Positions 26,101-35,374 of a stretch of 64,000 nucleotides of DNA are shown here, one piece after another. This stretch comes from Alphaproteobacteria bacterium (GTDB lineage Bacteria > Pseudomonadota > Alphaproteobacteria > Thalassobaculales > Thalassobaculaceae), in NCBI GenBank assembly GCA_022822665.1, contig JAJEAR010000012.1, positions 62,001 to 126,000 on the forward strand, in the 5' to 3' direction. The translations under genes and the position numbers were made by a program. The notes under the pieces are model-generated. The model ran no database searches. It saw only the letters and a program-made list of their open reading frames with translations, and was not told where the DNA came from. The first letter of the stretch is position 1, and every line of letters starts with the position of its first letter.

Positions 26101-28317
26101 TTGCGCGTCGTTTCGTCCGAACAGTCTGCCCATCCGGTCCTGATCTTCTGGTTGGTTGCCGGGTGGGCGGGCTTTCTTGTTCTTCCGTGGTACGGGATCG
26201 AGGACGGGTTCTTCGGTCTGGAGTGGGTGACGGACGGGTACCCGTTCGATCCTGACTACGCGCCTGCCATCTTTCTCCTGGCTGACGGGCAGAAACCCTG
26301 GCTGGCGCCTCTCATCCTGCCCCTGGTCGCGCCGCTGCTGGTGCTTGGCCGCAGCAAGTCCGACCCGCTGTTTTCCATCGTCCTTGTCGCCGCCGGCGGC
26401 ATCGGGTTCTCGTACCTGATTGCCCAGGGCTTCGGCATCGGCATTCGCGGGTACAGCTTCTCCTGGCTCACCGCGCTGTTCGGCGACCTCTCCGACCGCC
26501 AGTTCGGCATGGGGTACGGAGGCCTGTTCGTGGCCTCGTCGATGCTCTTCCTGTTCACCCATGGCATCGCTGCGCGCGGCGCCGTCAACGGGGATGTCTT
26601 CGTCGTCGGCGCCATCGGCTGCGTCATCGTGATCGTGACGGCTTTCGTCTTCTTCCCGATCGCCAAGATGCTGACGGCGGCATTCATTACCGAGGACGGA
26701 GGGTATTCGGCCGCGGTATTCGCGTCCAAGTTTTTCGACGACAGGCTGTGGGGGCTGGGGTGCCTCGCCGGCAACCGGTGCGGCGCCGCATGGAACTCGC
26801 TCTTCCTGGCGATCCTGGTCGGCATCGTCACGACCGTACTCGGCCTCGCCTTTGCGCTGGTCGTGACGCGGTCGGGCGTGCGTTTCAAGCGCGCACTGCG
26901 CGCGCTGACGGTCCTTCCGATCATCACGCCGCCCTTCGTCATCGGACTGGCCCTGATCCTGCTGTTCGGCCTGTCGGGCTCGGTCACGGTCTTCATCGCC
27001 GATCAGTTCGACGTCCAGCCCACCCGATGGCTGTATGGCCTGCCCGGTGTGCTGATCGCGCAGACGCTGGCCTTCACCCCGATCGCGTTTCTTGTCCTGA
27101 TCGGCGTCGTCGAGGGCGTGTCGCCGTCGATGGAGGAAGCGGCCCAGACCCTGCGCGCCGACAAGTGGCAGACCTTCCGGACGGTTTCCCTGCCGCTGAT
27201 GCGGCCTGGGCTGGCCAATGCCTTCCTGCTCGGCTTCATCGAGAGCATGGCGGATTTCGGCAACCCCCTCGTGCTGGGGGGAAACTTCGATGTCCTGTCG
27301 ACCGAAATCTTCTTTGCAATCGTCGGTGCGCAATACGACCAGGGCCGGGCGGCGGTGCTCGCCCTCGTGTTGCTGTGCTTCACCCTTTCCGCCTTCTATG
27401 CCCAGCGGGCCTGGCTGGGCAGGCGGAGCTACACCACCATTTCGGGAAAGGGAGACGCGGGCGTCCACCCGCTGATGCCGATCAGGCTCTCGGTACCGGT
27501 CGTGACGGTCGCCATCGCCTGGGCAGCCTTCACGGCGGTGATCTACGGCATGATCGTCTACGGCAGTTTTGTCGAGCTCTGGGGCGTTCGCAACACGCTG
27601 ACCTTCAAGCACTACGTGACGGCGTTCTCCGTGCGCCTCACGGAGAACGGCGTCCACTGGACCGGGTCCGCCTGGGACAGTTTCTGGACGACGATCCATA
27701 TCGCTGTGGCGGCAGCCCCGCTGACTGCCGCGGTCGGTCTGATCACCGCCTATCTCCTGACTCGGCAGACCTTCGCCGGAAAGAACAGCTTCGAGTTCGG
27801 AACGATGCTGAGTTTCGCAATACCGGGCACGGTGATCGGCGTCAGCTACATACTCGCATTCAACGTTCCACCCATCGAAATCACCGGCACGGGCATCATC
27901 CTGGTGGTCAGTTTCATCTTCCGGAACATGCCGGTGGGCGTCAGGGCCGGCATCGCCTCGATGTCGCAGATCGACAAGTCGCTGGACGAAAGCTCGCTCA
28001 CCCTCGGGGCAAACAGCTGGCAGACCTTCCGCCGGGTCATTCTCCCGCTGCTCCGCCCGGCCATCCTGGCGGCCCTGGTCTACAGTTTCGTGCGGGCCAT
28101 GACGGCGATCTCGGCCGTGATCTTCCTGGTCTCCGCCGAGTACGACATGGCCACGAGCTACATCATCGGACGGGTGGAGAACAACGACTACGGTCTTGCA
28201 ATCGCGTACTCCACGACACTGATCCTGGTCATGCTTGCAGCGGTGGGGCTGCTGCAGGTGCTCGTTGGCAGGACCGAGATCGGTCGACGGATGACGGAGT
28301 CGCGCACCAGTGCCTGA
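26101..28317 (+). CDS. Fused double-domain ABC transporter permease
   Basis: A 738-residue inner-membrane permease in which two binding-protein-dependent transport domains are fused in one chain, as in FbpB/AfuB-type systems. Each half carries an EAA loop that docks on the ATPase: EEAAQTLRADKWQTFR near residue 343 and DESSLTLGANSWQTFR near 630. The N-terminal ~230 residues hold additional hydrophobic segments beyond the core domain. The start is a TTG directly after the binding-protein stop; no ATG or GTG lies nearby, so it is provisional. ATPase and binding protein genes flank it in the same operon. Confidence 0.9.
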   Translation: MRVVSSEQSAHPVLIFWLVAGWAGFLVLPWYGIEDGFFGLEWVTDGYPFDPDYAPAIFLLADGQKPWLAPLILPLVAPLLVLGRSKSDPLFSIVLVAAGGIGFSYLIAQGFGIGIRGYSFSWLTALFGDLSDRQFGMGYGGLFVASSMLFLFTHGIAARGAVNGDVFVVGAIGCVIVIVTAFVFFPIAKMLTAAFITEDGGYSAAVFASKFFDDRLWGLGCLAGNRCGAAWNSLFLAILVGIVTTVLGLAFALVVTRSGVRFKRALRALTVLPIITPPFVIGLALILLFGLSGSVTVFIADQFDVQPTRWLYGLPGVLIAQTLAFTPIAFLVLIGVVEGVSPSMEEAAQTLRADKWQTFRTVSLPLMRPGLANAFLLGFIESMADFGNPLVLGGNFDVLSTEIFFAIVGAQYDQGRAAVLALVLLCFTLSAFYAQRAWLGRRSYTTISGKGDAGVHPLMPIRLSVPVVTVAIAWAAFTAVIYGMIVYGSFVELWGVRNTLTFKHYVTAFSVRLTENGVHWTGSAWDSFWTTIHIAVAAAPLTAAVGLITAYLLTRQTFAGKNSFEFGTMLSFAIPGTVIGVSYILAFNVPPIEITGTGIILVVSFIFRNMPVGVRAGIASMSQIDKSLDESSLTLGANSWQTFRRVILPLLRPAILAALVYSFVRAMTAISAVIFLVSAEYDMATSYIIGRVENNDYGLAIAYSTTLILVMLAAVGLLQVLVGRTEIGRRMTESRTSA

Positions 28318-28329
28318 GGGGGCCGGACC

Positions 28330-29394
28330 ATGAGCATCAGCAGTTCCGCCGCGCCGGTCGGTTTCAGGGACGTCACCAAGGTCTATGGCACGGACGTCCT
28401 GGCGGTCGACAACATCAGTCTCGACATCGAGGCCGGTAAGCTGGTCACCCTGCTCGGTCCGTCCGGGTGCGGCAAGACGACAACCCTCAGGATGATCGCC
28501 GGGCTGGAAATGGCAACGGCCGGAACGATCCTGATCGGCGACAAGGACGTCACCAGACTGCCGGCGACCGACAGGGACGTCTCGATGGTGTTCCAGTCCT
28601 ACGCACTGTTCCCGCACATGACCGTGTTCGAGAACGTCTCCTACGGGCTGAAGTTTTCGGGTTTCGGGAAGTCCGCGACACGGGATCGCGCGAGAGACGG
28701 TCTCGAGCTTGTCGGGCTGCGCGGATATGACGACCGTCTGCCGAGCGAACTGTCCGGCGGGCAGCAGCAGAGGGTTGCGGTCGCCCGGGCGCTGGTGCTC
28801 GAACCGCAGGTGCTGCTGTTCGACGAGCCGCTATCGAACCTTGACGCCAAGCTGCGCCGGCAGGTCCGGGAGGACATACGCGCGATCCAGCAGGACCTCG
28901 GGCTGACCGTGGTCTATGTCACCCACGACCAGGAGGAAGCGCTCGCGGTTTCCGACGAAATCGTCGTGATGCGCAACGCGACCATCGCTCAGACCGGGAC
29001 CCCGCGCGAACTGTACGGAGCCCCTGCCAACCGGTTTGTGGCCGACTTCATCGGCGAGGCAAATCTCGTTCCGTGCGAGATCGCCTCGGTCAGTGATGAC
29101 ACGGCGGAGATCATGGTTGATGGCTACCGGTACGTTCTGCCGGCACGCGGTCTGGCGCGCGGTCCGGGCCTCCTGGCCGTGCGGCCGTCCCGGATCGTGA
29201 TCGGAACCCCGGGCGGCTTCGACGCACGGGTCGCGAAGGCGACCTACGTCGGCGTCCGGATGGAATACACGCTGGAGGCCTCGTTCGGATCGATGTTCGC
29301 GGTCCAGGATGACGTCGACAGTCCCCTGGAGATCGATCAGCAGGTCACGGTCGGTTTCGCCAGCACCGGGCCGGTCCTGATCCCGGATGACTGA
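28330..29394 (+). CDS. ABC transporter ATPase (PotA/FbpC type)
   Basis: A 354-residue ATP-hydrolysing subunit that powers the importer from the cytoplasmic face. Walker A GPSGCGKT is at 43-50, then the Q-loop VFQSYALFPHM, the signature LSGGQQQR, Walker B LLFDEPLSNLD and the H-loop VTHDQEEA. The C-terminal ~110 residues form a TOBE-like domain typical of PotA, FbpC and PhnT proteins. The start follows GAGGGGGCC, 12 bases after the permease stop. It completes a binding protein, permease and ATPase set. Confidence 0.94.
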   Translation: MSISSSAAPVGFRDVTKVYGTDVLAVDNISLDIEAGKLVTLLGPSGCGKTTTLRMIAGLEMATAGTILIGDKDVTRLPATDRDVSMVFQSYALFPHMTVFENVSYGLKFSGFGKSATRDRARDGLELVGLRGYDDRLPSELSGGQQQRVAVARALVLEPQVLLFDEPLSNLDAKLRRQVREDIRAIQQDLGLTVVYVTHDQEEALAVSDEIVVMRNATIAQTGTPRELYGAPANRFVADFIGEANLVPCEIASVSDDTAEIMVDGYRYVLPARGLARGPGLLAVRPSRIVIGTPGGFDARVAKATYVGVRMEYTLEASFGSMFAVQDDVDSPLEIDQQVTVGFASTGPVLIPDD

Positions 29395-29418
29395 CGTCGT
29401 GTCGCCCCTGACATCCGC

Positions 29419-29501
29419 ATGGATGCCGGGCATTGCCATCATGACTTTCAGTGCAGCACCCGGGAAACCAGGGTGCCCGATACAGAAGGCCCGGCATCCA
29501 T
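29419..29501 (+). terminator. Nested stem-loop after the ABC operon
   Basis: A 13-base perfect inverted repeat, ATGGATGCCGGGC at 29419-29431 and GCCCGGCATCCAT at 29489-29501, encloses a second stem GCACCC/GGGTGC at 29456-29476. It starts 25 bases after the ATPase stop and is followed by TATTGTGAT, a weak U-rich tail. It is most likely a transcription terminator or mRNA 3'-end stabiliser; a small structured RNA is an alternative. Confidence 0.45.
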
Positions 29502-29599
29502 TATTGTGATCGTTCTTCAAGCACGACGGTCGGGCCACAGGCGCTCGTCATGTCCTGAACGGATCCCTCTCGCATGAAGAGGCTTGTGTGTCCGCGCCG

Positions 29600-29751
29600 G
29601 TCGCTCCGCCTCCCGGGCTGCTACCCGTCGCCACTCCGCACCCGCCCGGAATTCGACCCGGTCTCCGCCCTGCTCGCAGCGCACCCGCCGGACCGCCTGG
29701 GAACGGACCCGGGGCGGCGGGCTGGCGCCACGACGGCGAACAGGAGGTAGC
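29600..29751 (+). repeat. Right copy of the diverged direct repeat, including a cupin 3' remnant
   Basis: Aligned by eye with 24541-24731 in direct orientation. Bases 29600-29700 correspond to the 3' end of the cysteine dioxygenase-like cupin gene: one frame reads LRTRPEFDPV against LRTRNRSEFDPI in the intact gene, other parts are frameshifted, and the stop TGA has become TGG. A nine-base stretch is missing near 29669. Beyond 29709 it matches the sequence following that gene, including short matches to the pobA remnant. It is non-functional as a gene. Confidence 0.55.
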
Positions 29752-29992
29752 CGCCGGCTCCCCGCCCGGCATACGAGCACCGGCCTGCGCATCCCGTTTC
29801 CGTTGCAATCCCGTACCCCGTCTCCGGGCAGGGCGGTGCCGAGGCCGGCCTGATATCCACCCGGGAGCGGGCCGCCGTCACCGGCAGGCCGGCTGTCATC
29901 CAGGCGGCGGAAACGCTCACCGACAACCCTCTTGACCTTCCACTTGCTGGAATGCTCAAGGTCCGAACCGGGTCGACACACGAGGTGGGCAC

Positions 29993-30439
29993 ATGGTCGC
30001 GATCGTCGCGAGAAGTTCCATCGACTGGCGTTGCCTTCACACCTGGCGCCGGGCATCGAAGAACACGTCATGGTGCCTGCTGGGCTGCGCCATCGGCGAC
30101 TTCGGCACCATCGCCTTCTTCCAGTTCACCGGTATTCCCTGGCCAACCGTGGCAATCATGGCTCTCGCCATCGTGAACGGCCTGCTGACGTCCATCATGC
30201 TCGAGACCGTGATCCTCGCCCGCCAGATGGATGTCCGGACCGCCTTCCGGACGGCCATCGGGATGTCCTTCATCTCGATGGTCGCCATGGAGACCGTGAT
30301 GAACGCGGTCGACTGGGCGCTCACCGGGGGAGCCGTGCTGACATGGTGGGTCGTGCCGGTCATGCTGGCCGCCGGTTTCGTCACTCCGCTGCCCTACAAC
30401 TACTGGCGGCTCAAGGCGCTCGGCCAGGCATGTCACTGA
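29993..30439 (+). CDS. DUF4396 membrane protein
   Basis: A 148-residue predicted membrane protein with four hydrophobic segments resembling DUF4396. Characteristic stretches are GDFGTIAFFQF, the MLETVILARQMD turn and MVAMETVMNAVDW, with conserved Glu and Met residues inside the membrane, and a C-terminal LPYNYWRLK. Function is unknown. It overlaps the following cytochrome c gene by 10 bases and lies upstream of a multicopper oxidase, so a role in copper handling or the associated electron transfer is inferred from context only. Confidence 0.75.
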   Translation: MVAIVARSSIDWRCLHTWRRASKNTSWCLLGCAIGDFGTIAFFQFTGIPWPTVAIMALAIVNGLLTSIMLETVILARQMDVRTAFRTAIGMSFISMVAMETVMNAVDWALTGGAVLTWWVVPVMLAAGFVTPLPYNYWRLKALGQACH

Positions 30440-30852
30440 CGCGGTGGACGATCCTGATCGGGCTGGCCATCGCCATCGGCGCCGCGGGGTACCTCCATTT
30501 CGGCACAAGCGACGAGGGTGCCCGCAGCGGACCGCCGATCGTTGCGGTGAAACTGCCGGACGCCCTTTCGGTGCGGGCGGAGCGCGGGCAAAGGACCTAC
30601 GCAGCCAACTGCGCCGCCTGCCATGGCCAGAATGCGGCGGGACAGGATGGAGTTGCGCCGCCGCTGGTCCACATCATCTACGAGCCCGGTCACCACGGGG
30701 ACGAGTCGTTTCAGCGCGCGGTGGCGCAGGGTGTCATGGCTCACCACTGGCCCTTCGGGGACATGCCGCCGGTCGAGGGGCTGACGCGCAAGGACGTCGC
30801 AGCGGTCGTTGCCTATGTCCGCGAGCTCCAGCGCGCCAACGGCATCCGGTGA
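30430..30852 (+). CDS. Membrane-anchored mono-haem cytochrome c
   Basis: A 140-residue class I cytochrome c. Residues 5-24 form an uncleaved or signal helix for export. The haem site is Cys61-Ala-Ala-Cys64-His65, and Met112 in FGDMPPV is the likely distal ligand. It acts in the periplasm as an electron carrier. The start overlaps the DUF4396 gene by 10 bases. The multicopper oxidase gene follows 94 bases later, so it may accept or donate electrons for that enzyme. Confidence 0.9.
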   Translation: MSLTRWTILIGLAIAIGAAGYLHFGTSDEGARSGPPIVAVKLPDALSVRAERGQRTYAANCAACHGQNAAGQDGVAPPLVHIIYEPGHHGDESFQRAVAQGVMAHHWPFGDMPPVEGLTRKDVAAVVAYVRELQRANGIR

Positions 30853-30946
30853 GCGACCGGCCATGAAGGCAATCCTGCCGGCCACCGGAACACCATCGGC
30901 GCCCGTCCGTGCCCGCGAACAGCGCCGTCCCGCCTCGAGACACACC

Positions 30947-32245
30947 ATGAACCGAAGGCAGTTCCTCGTGGCCTCCACCGCCACCGTTTTTCTGCCGACG
31001 ACCGGGCGGGCACAGGCACAGCTGCGATTGAAGGCCGGGCCCGTCGAGGCCCGGCTCCTGCCCGGGTCCGAAGGCACGACCCGCATGCTCGGCTTCAACG
31101 GGTCGAGCCCCGGGCCCGAACTCCGTTTCCGGCAGGGCGAGCGCGCAGCCGTTTCCTTCGAGAACGGATCGGGGCAGTCCTCGGCCATCCACTGGCACGG
31201 CATCCACCTTGACAACGCAATGGACGGGGTCCCGGACCTGACCCAGGCGGCGGTCCGACCGGGCGGGACCTTCCGCTACGCATTCGACCTGCCCTATGCC
31301 GGCACGTACTGGTACCACGCTCACCACCGCTCCTGGGAGCAGGTCTCCAGGGGACTCTACGGCCCGCTGGTCGTCGAGGAGCCGGACCCGCCCGCCGTCG
31401 ACCGCGACATCACCGTCGTGCTCGACGACTGGCGGCTGGACGAAGCCGGACAACTGCACGAGAGCTTCGGCAACCGGCACGACTTCTCGCATGGGGGCCG
31501 CATGGGCAACTTTGCCCGGGCACTGTTCTCGCACGACACGATCCGGCGCGGCGACCGGGTCCGTCTGCGACTGATCAATGCGGCCACGGCGAGAATATTC
31601 GTGGTCGCGGTCACCGGCGGAACCGGCAGGATCGTGGCCCACGACGGAATGCCACTCGCCGAACCGGCGCCCCCGGGGGACCTTCTGCTTGCCCCGGCAC
31701 AACGGACCGACCTCATCCTCGACGCGGCAGGGCCGGTCTCGTTCTCCCTGCGGACCCGCACGGGCTCCTATCCGCTCGGCACCCTCCTCGCCGACGGATC
31801 GAACCCCGCGCCGATCGATGCACCGATCCTGCCGCTGCCGTCGGCCGGGGCACCCGAGCCCGACCGGAACGCCGCGGTGCGCCTCACCCTCGTCATGCAG
31901 GGCGGCGCCATGGGCGGGCGGCACGGAGGAGACGATTTCTGGGCCTTCAACGACCACTCGGGCATGCCCGATGTCCCGTGGCATCGCTTCAACCGCGGCG
32001 AGACGGCCCTGATAACGCTGCGCAACGACACCGCCTTTGCGCATGGTATCCATCTGCACGGCCACCATTTCCACGAGATCCGGCGCGACGGTGTCCCCGG
32101 TCATTACCGTGACACGACCCTGGTCGATCGGCAGGCGAGCCGCGACATCCTCTGCGTGTTCGACAATCCCGGCAAATGGCTCCTGCATTGCCACACGCTC
32201 GGGCACCAGGCGTCCGGAATGAAGACCTGGGTCGAGGTGACATGA
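30947..32245 (+). CDS. Multicopper oxidase with Tat-type signal
   Basis: A 432-residue laccase/CueO-like multicopper oxidase. The N-terminus NRRQFLVAS is a twin-arginine signal, so the protein is probably exported folded. Copper-site motifs are in the expected order: His82-Trp-His84 (HWHGIHLDN), His124-Ala-His126 (WYHAHHRSW), HGIHLHGHHFHE, and the C-terminal HCHTLGHQASGM, which supplies the trinuclear ligands, the type-1 cysteine and the axial methionine. Such enzymes oxidise Cu(I), phenols or other donors with O2. The ATG at 30947 is chosen to begin at the Tat motif. It ends the DUF4396-cytochrome-oxidase cluster. Confidence 0.92.
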   Translation: MNRRQFLVASTATVFLPTTGRAQAQLRLKAGPVEARLLPGSEGTTRMLGFNGSSPGPELRFRQGERAAVSFENGSGQSSAIHWHGIHLDNAMDGVPDLTQAAVRPGGTFRYAFDLPYAGTYWYHAHHRSWEQVSRGLYGPLVVEEPDPPAVDRDITVVLDDWRLDEAGQLHESFGNRHDFSHGGRMGNFARALFSHDTIRRGDRVRLRLINAATARIFVVAVTGGTGRIVAHDGMPLAEPAPPGDLLLAPAQRTDLILDAAGPVSFSLRTRTGSYPLGTLLADGSNPAPIDAPILPLPSAGAPEPDRNAAVRLTLVMQGGAMGGRHGGDDFWAFNDHSGMPDVPWHRFNRGETALITLRNDTAFAHGIHLHGHHFHEIRRDGVPGHYRDTTLVDRQASRDILCVFDNPGKWLLHCHTLGHQASGMKTWVEVT

Positions 32246-32527
32246 TGCGGGCCGTGGCGCCGTTCGGCCCGTCCTGACCCTCGCCGACGACAGGGTCACG
32301 CGGCGCGCTACCGGCATCGGGCGGGTCCAGCAGGGGAAGTACCGCGTCTCCTGCCATGGCGTGTGCCCGTAAGGCCGGGTGAAGACGGAATTCGCCGGAC
32401 ATGCCGGGAACCGCCGGGGGCAAGCGGGCCGGCGCCGGCCCGCAGATGCCGTTTCCGGATACCGTTCGGGCGGAGCGCGGCCGCATGGTCGATGCCGTGG
32501 CAGGGGAGGCGACGTCGCGCCGGGGGG

Positions 32528-33703
32528 TCAGAGCGGCAGGCCGACGTAGTTCTCGGCCAGCGAAGCCATGGCGACGGGCGAGGACAGCAGGTACTCGAGT
32601 TCCGCCAGCAGGATCCGGGCCTCGAAGCCGTCGTGGTCGACCGGGCGGTGCAGCAGCGTGGTCATCCACCAGGAGAACCGCTCGGCCTTCCAGACCCGCG
32701 CCAGCGCCGTGCGCGAATACGCCTCGAGCCAGGCTGAGGAACCGCCCCGGCAGGACTCGAAAATCGCGCGCGAGAGGTAATGCACGTCGGACGCGGCGAG
32801 GTTGAGACCCTTCGCGCCGGTCGGCGGCACGATATGGGCGGCGTCACCGGCAAGGAACAGCCGCCCGTGCTGCATCGGTTCGGTCACGACACTGCGCATC
32901 GGCGCCACGAGCCGTTCCAGCACCGGGCCCTCCTGCAGCATCCCGGCATCCTCCGGACCGAGCCGCTGGCGCAGTTCCTCCCATATCCGCCCGTCCGGCC
33001 ACTCGGCAGGATCGATGTCCGGGCTGCACTGCAGGTAGAGACGCGAGCGGCCCGGCGGGCGCATGCTGTAGAGCGCAAACCCGCGCGGATGGCGGGCATA
33101 GATCAGTTCCGGGCTCGGCGGCGGCGCCTCGGCCAGGATCCCGAGCCAGGCATGGGGCCAGGTCCGCTCGTACACGCGGGCGCCGGGCACGTGGCTGCGG
33201 GAGACACCGTGAAACCCGTCGCACCCGGCAATGAAATCGCAGACCAGTTCATGCTCGACGCCGCCCGAGCGGTAGTGCAGTCGCGGCCGGTCACTCTCGA
33301 CATCGATCGGAACCACGCCGTCCGCCTCGAAGACGATTTCGCCGCCCGCACCCAGCCGCTTCGCGATCAGGGCGCGCACCACCTGGGTCTGGCCGTAGAC
33401 GGTGACCCCGGGAGTTCCGGTCAGTCCGGCGAGGTCGATGCGGGTCCGCCTGCCGTCGAGGCTGATCTCGATTCCCGCGTGCACCTGCCCGTCCCGCATC
33501 ACTTCCTCGCCGATACCCGCCTCGCCGAGCAGGTCCACCGTTCCCTGTTCCAGCACCCCGGCCCGGATCCGGCCCTCGACATGGGCCCGGTCACGGCTCT
33601 CGAGGATGACGGTGTCGATGTTCTCGCGCATGAGCAGCTGGGCGAGCAGCAACCCTGCCGGACCGGCACCGATGATGCCGACCTGCGTTCGTCTCGTGGC
33701 CAT
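32528..33703 (-). CDS. pobA: 4-hydroxybenzoate 3-monooxygenase
   Basis: A 391-residue FAD monooxygenase matching PobA, which converts 4-hydroxybenzoate to protocatechuate with NADPH and O2. The FAD loop GAGPAGL is near 11-17, the RIRAGVLEQGTVDLL segment near 46-60, and GDAAHIVPPTGAKGLN at the second FAD motif. The C-terminus SSPVAMASLAENYVGLPL is the family ending. Length is right for PobA. No pobR regulator or pca ring-cleavage genes are in the window. It is divergent from an acyl-CoA ligase gene with 138 bases between starts. Confidence 0.93.
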   Translation of the reverse strand: MATRRTQVGIIGAGPAGLLLAQLLMRENIDTVILESRDRAHVEGRIRAGVLEQGTVDLLGEAGIGEEVMRDGQVHAGIEISLDGRRTRIDLAGLTGTPGVTVYGQTQVVRALIAKRLGAGGEIVFEADGVVPIDVESDRPRLHYRSGGVEHELVCDFIAGCDGFHGVSRSHVPGARVYERTWPHAWLGILAEAPPPSPELIYARHPRGFALYSMRPPGRSRLYLQCSPDIDPAEWPDGRIWEELRQRLGPEDAGMLQEGPVLERLVAPMRSVVTEPMQHGRLFLAGDAAHIVPPTGAKGLNLAASDVHYLSRAIFESCRGGSSAWLEAYSRTALARVWKAERFSWWMTTLLHRPVDHDGFEARILLAELEYLLSSPVAMASLAENYVGLPL

Positions 33704-33775
33704 GTCCGTCCCCGTCCCCGCAATGGGGGGCAGACTATCCGAAGCCCGCGACACGCTCCAATTCCGGAGCGGCAA

Positions 33776-33804
33776 CTGGCGGGCGGGCGCAACTTCGCTA
33801 TAGT
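33776..33804 (+). promoter_or_regulatory. Promoter candidate for the acyl-CoA ligase operon
   Basis: A good -10 hexamer TATAGT lies at 33799-33804, 38 bases before the ligase ATG, in the pobA/ligase divergent gap. The -35 region 17 bases upstream (near 33776) is poor, so an activator may be needed. Confidence 0.35.
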
Positions 33805-33841
33805 GCCGCTGCCGCTGCCACCCTGCCTGGACCACGCCCTG

Positions 33842-35359
33842 ATGCCGGAACTTGTGAACCTGGGCGACCTGCTCGACCGATCCGCCGACCCCACGCATCC
33901 CGCGCTCGTCGACTGCAGCGCGCCCGGCGGTCCGCACACGCTGAGCCACGGCGAGCTCGATGCCGCCTGCCGGGCCGCGGCCCGCGGCTTCGCCGGCCTG
34001 GGACTTGCCCGCGGAGACCGGGTGGCGGTCCTTGCCGCCAACAGCGCGGAGTTCGTGATCTCCTGCTGTGCGCTGATGCGCGCGGGGTTGGTCGCGGTCC
34101 CGATCAACTACCGGTTTCCGCCCGAGACCGTCGCCTTCATTCTCGATGATGCCGACTGCCGGGTTGCGCTGGTCGACCGGGACCGGCGCGCCGCCGTTCC
34201 CGACGGAGTGCCGACGCTGGCGTTCCGGTCGGACGGCCCGGAGAGTTTCGAACGGATTCTGGACCCGGGCCCGTTCGAGACCCTTCGTCCCGACCCGGAC
34301 GAGGTGGCGCTGTTTCTCTACACCTCCGGCTCGACCGGACGGCCCAAGGGAGTGCCGCTCACCCATCGCGGCCACCTGTGGGTTGTCGAGCAGCGGATCG
34401 CCCGGCGCCCGGACCCGGCCCACCGGCTGCTGGTGGCAGCACCGCTGTATCACATGAACGGGCTCGCGATCTGCCAGATGGCGCTCGCCGCCCACCTCTC
34501 CGTCGTGCTCATGCCGCGCTTCGTGGCCGGCGAGTACGTCCGTGCCATCGGCGAGCACCGGGTGACCTGGCTGACTTCGGTCGCGGCCATGATGGCCATG
34601 GTAGTGCGCGAACGCGACGAGCTGGCAAGGACCGACCTGTCCTCGGTCAGGATCGTTCGCATGGGATCGGCGCCGGTCAGCCCGCAGCTGATCGCGGACA
34701 TCCGCGAGATCCTGCCCCAGGCACAGATCACCAACGGCTACGGCACCACCGAGGCCGGTCCGGTGGTCCACGGTCCGCATCCGGACGGCCTGGCGCAGCC
34801 CGACATTTCGGTTGGCTACCCGATCCCCGGCATTACCCGGCTCGTCGACGGCGACGACCCGGACCCGGAACAGGGCGAGGTCCAGTGCCGCAATCCGGCC
34901 GTCACCCCCGGGTACCACAAGCTTCCGGAAAAGACGGCCGAGGTGATGACGCCGGACGGATGGTATCGCACCGGCGACGTGATGCGCCGCGACGCCGACG
35001 GGTTCCACTACTTCGTCGGCCGTCTCGACGACATGTTCAACTGCGGCGGCGAAAACATCTATCCCTCCGAGGTCGAGAAGCTGCTCGAACGGCACGAGGC
35101 GGTCGAACAGGCCTGCGTGATCCCCGTTGCCGACGCCATCAAGGGCTTCAAGCCCATCGCCTTCGTCGTGCGCCGGCCCGGCCATGCGGTCAGCGAGGAC
35201 GAACTGCGCCGGTTCACGCTCGCGCGCGGACCGGCCTACCAGCACCCGCGGTCGGTCACCTTCCTGGAGACCCTGCCGCTGACGGGAACCAACAAGATCG
35301 ACCGCCAGGCGCTTGCCCGACGCGCCGGCATGCTATTGTCGCCCGCCGGGCGAGCCTGA
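33842..35359 (+). CDS. Class I adenylate-forming acyl-CoA ligase
   Basis: A 505-residue AMP-binding acyl/aryl-CoA synthetase. It activates a carboxylic acid as the acyl-adenylate, then transfers it to CoA. The P-loop-like A3 motif is YTSGSTGRPKG near 160-170, NGYGTTEAG is the A5 region, WYRTGD is A7 and PLTGTNKIDRQAL with its invariant lysine is A10. The ATG has no clear ribosome-binding site. It is followed by an MDR oxidoreductase and a PaaI-like thioesterase, and pobA is divergent. A benzoate- or 4-hydroxybenzoate-type acid is plausible, but a fatty acid is not excluded. Confidence 0.9.
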   Translation: MPELVNLGDLLDRSADPTHPALVDCSAPGGPHTLSHGELDAACRAAARGFAGLGLARGDRVAVLAANSAEFVISCCALMRAGLVAVPINYRFPPETVAFILDDADCRVALVDRDRRAAVPDGVPTLAFRSDGPESFERILDPGPFETLRPDPDEVALFLYTSGSTGRPKGVPLTHRGHLWVVEQRIARRPDPAHRLLVAAPLYHMNGLAICQMALAAHLSVVLMPRFVAGEYVRAIGEHRVTWLTSVAAMMAMVVRERDELARTDLSSVRIVRMGSAPVSPQLIADIREILPQAQITNGYGTTEAGPVVHGPHPDGLAQPDISVGYPIPGITRLVDGDDPDPEQGEVQCRNPAVTPGYHKLPEKTAEVMTPDGWYRTGDVMRRDADGFHYFVGRLDDMFNCGGENIYPSEVEKLLERHEAVEQACVIPVADAIKGFKPIAFVVRRPGHAVSEDELRRFTLARGPAYQHPRSVTFLETLPLTGTNKIDRQALARRAGMLLSPAGRA

Positions 35360-35374
35360 GCCGGGGAGGAACCC

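Larger units (their letters stand above)
29395..29992. other. 598-base intergenic region with repeat remnants
   Basis: The interval contains the nested stem-loop and the right-hand copy of the repeat described at 29600-29751. The remaining bases to the DUF4396 start show no gene. Confidence 0.45.

Noticed and set aside
26056..28617. An 853-codon minus-strand open frame across the ABC permease.
   Set aside because: It is antisense to a permease with two EAA motifs; the translation is rich in Asp, Arg and Gln and matches no family.
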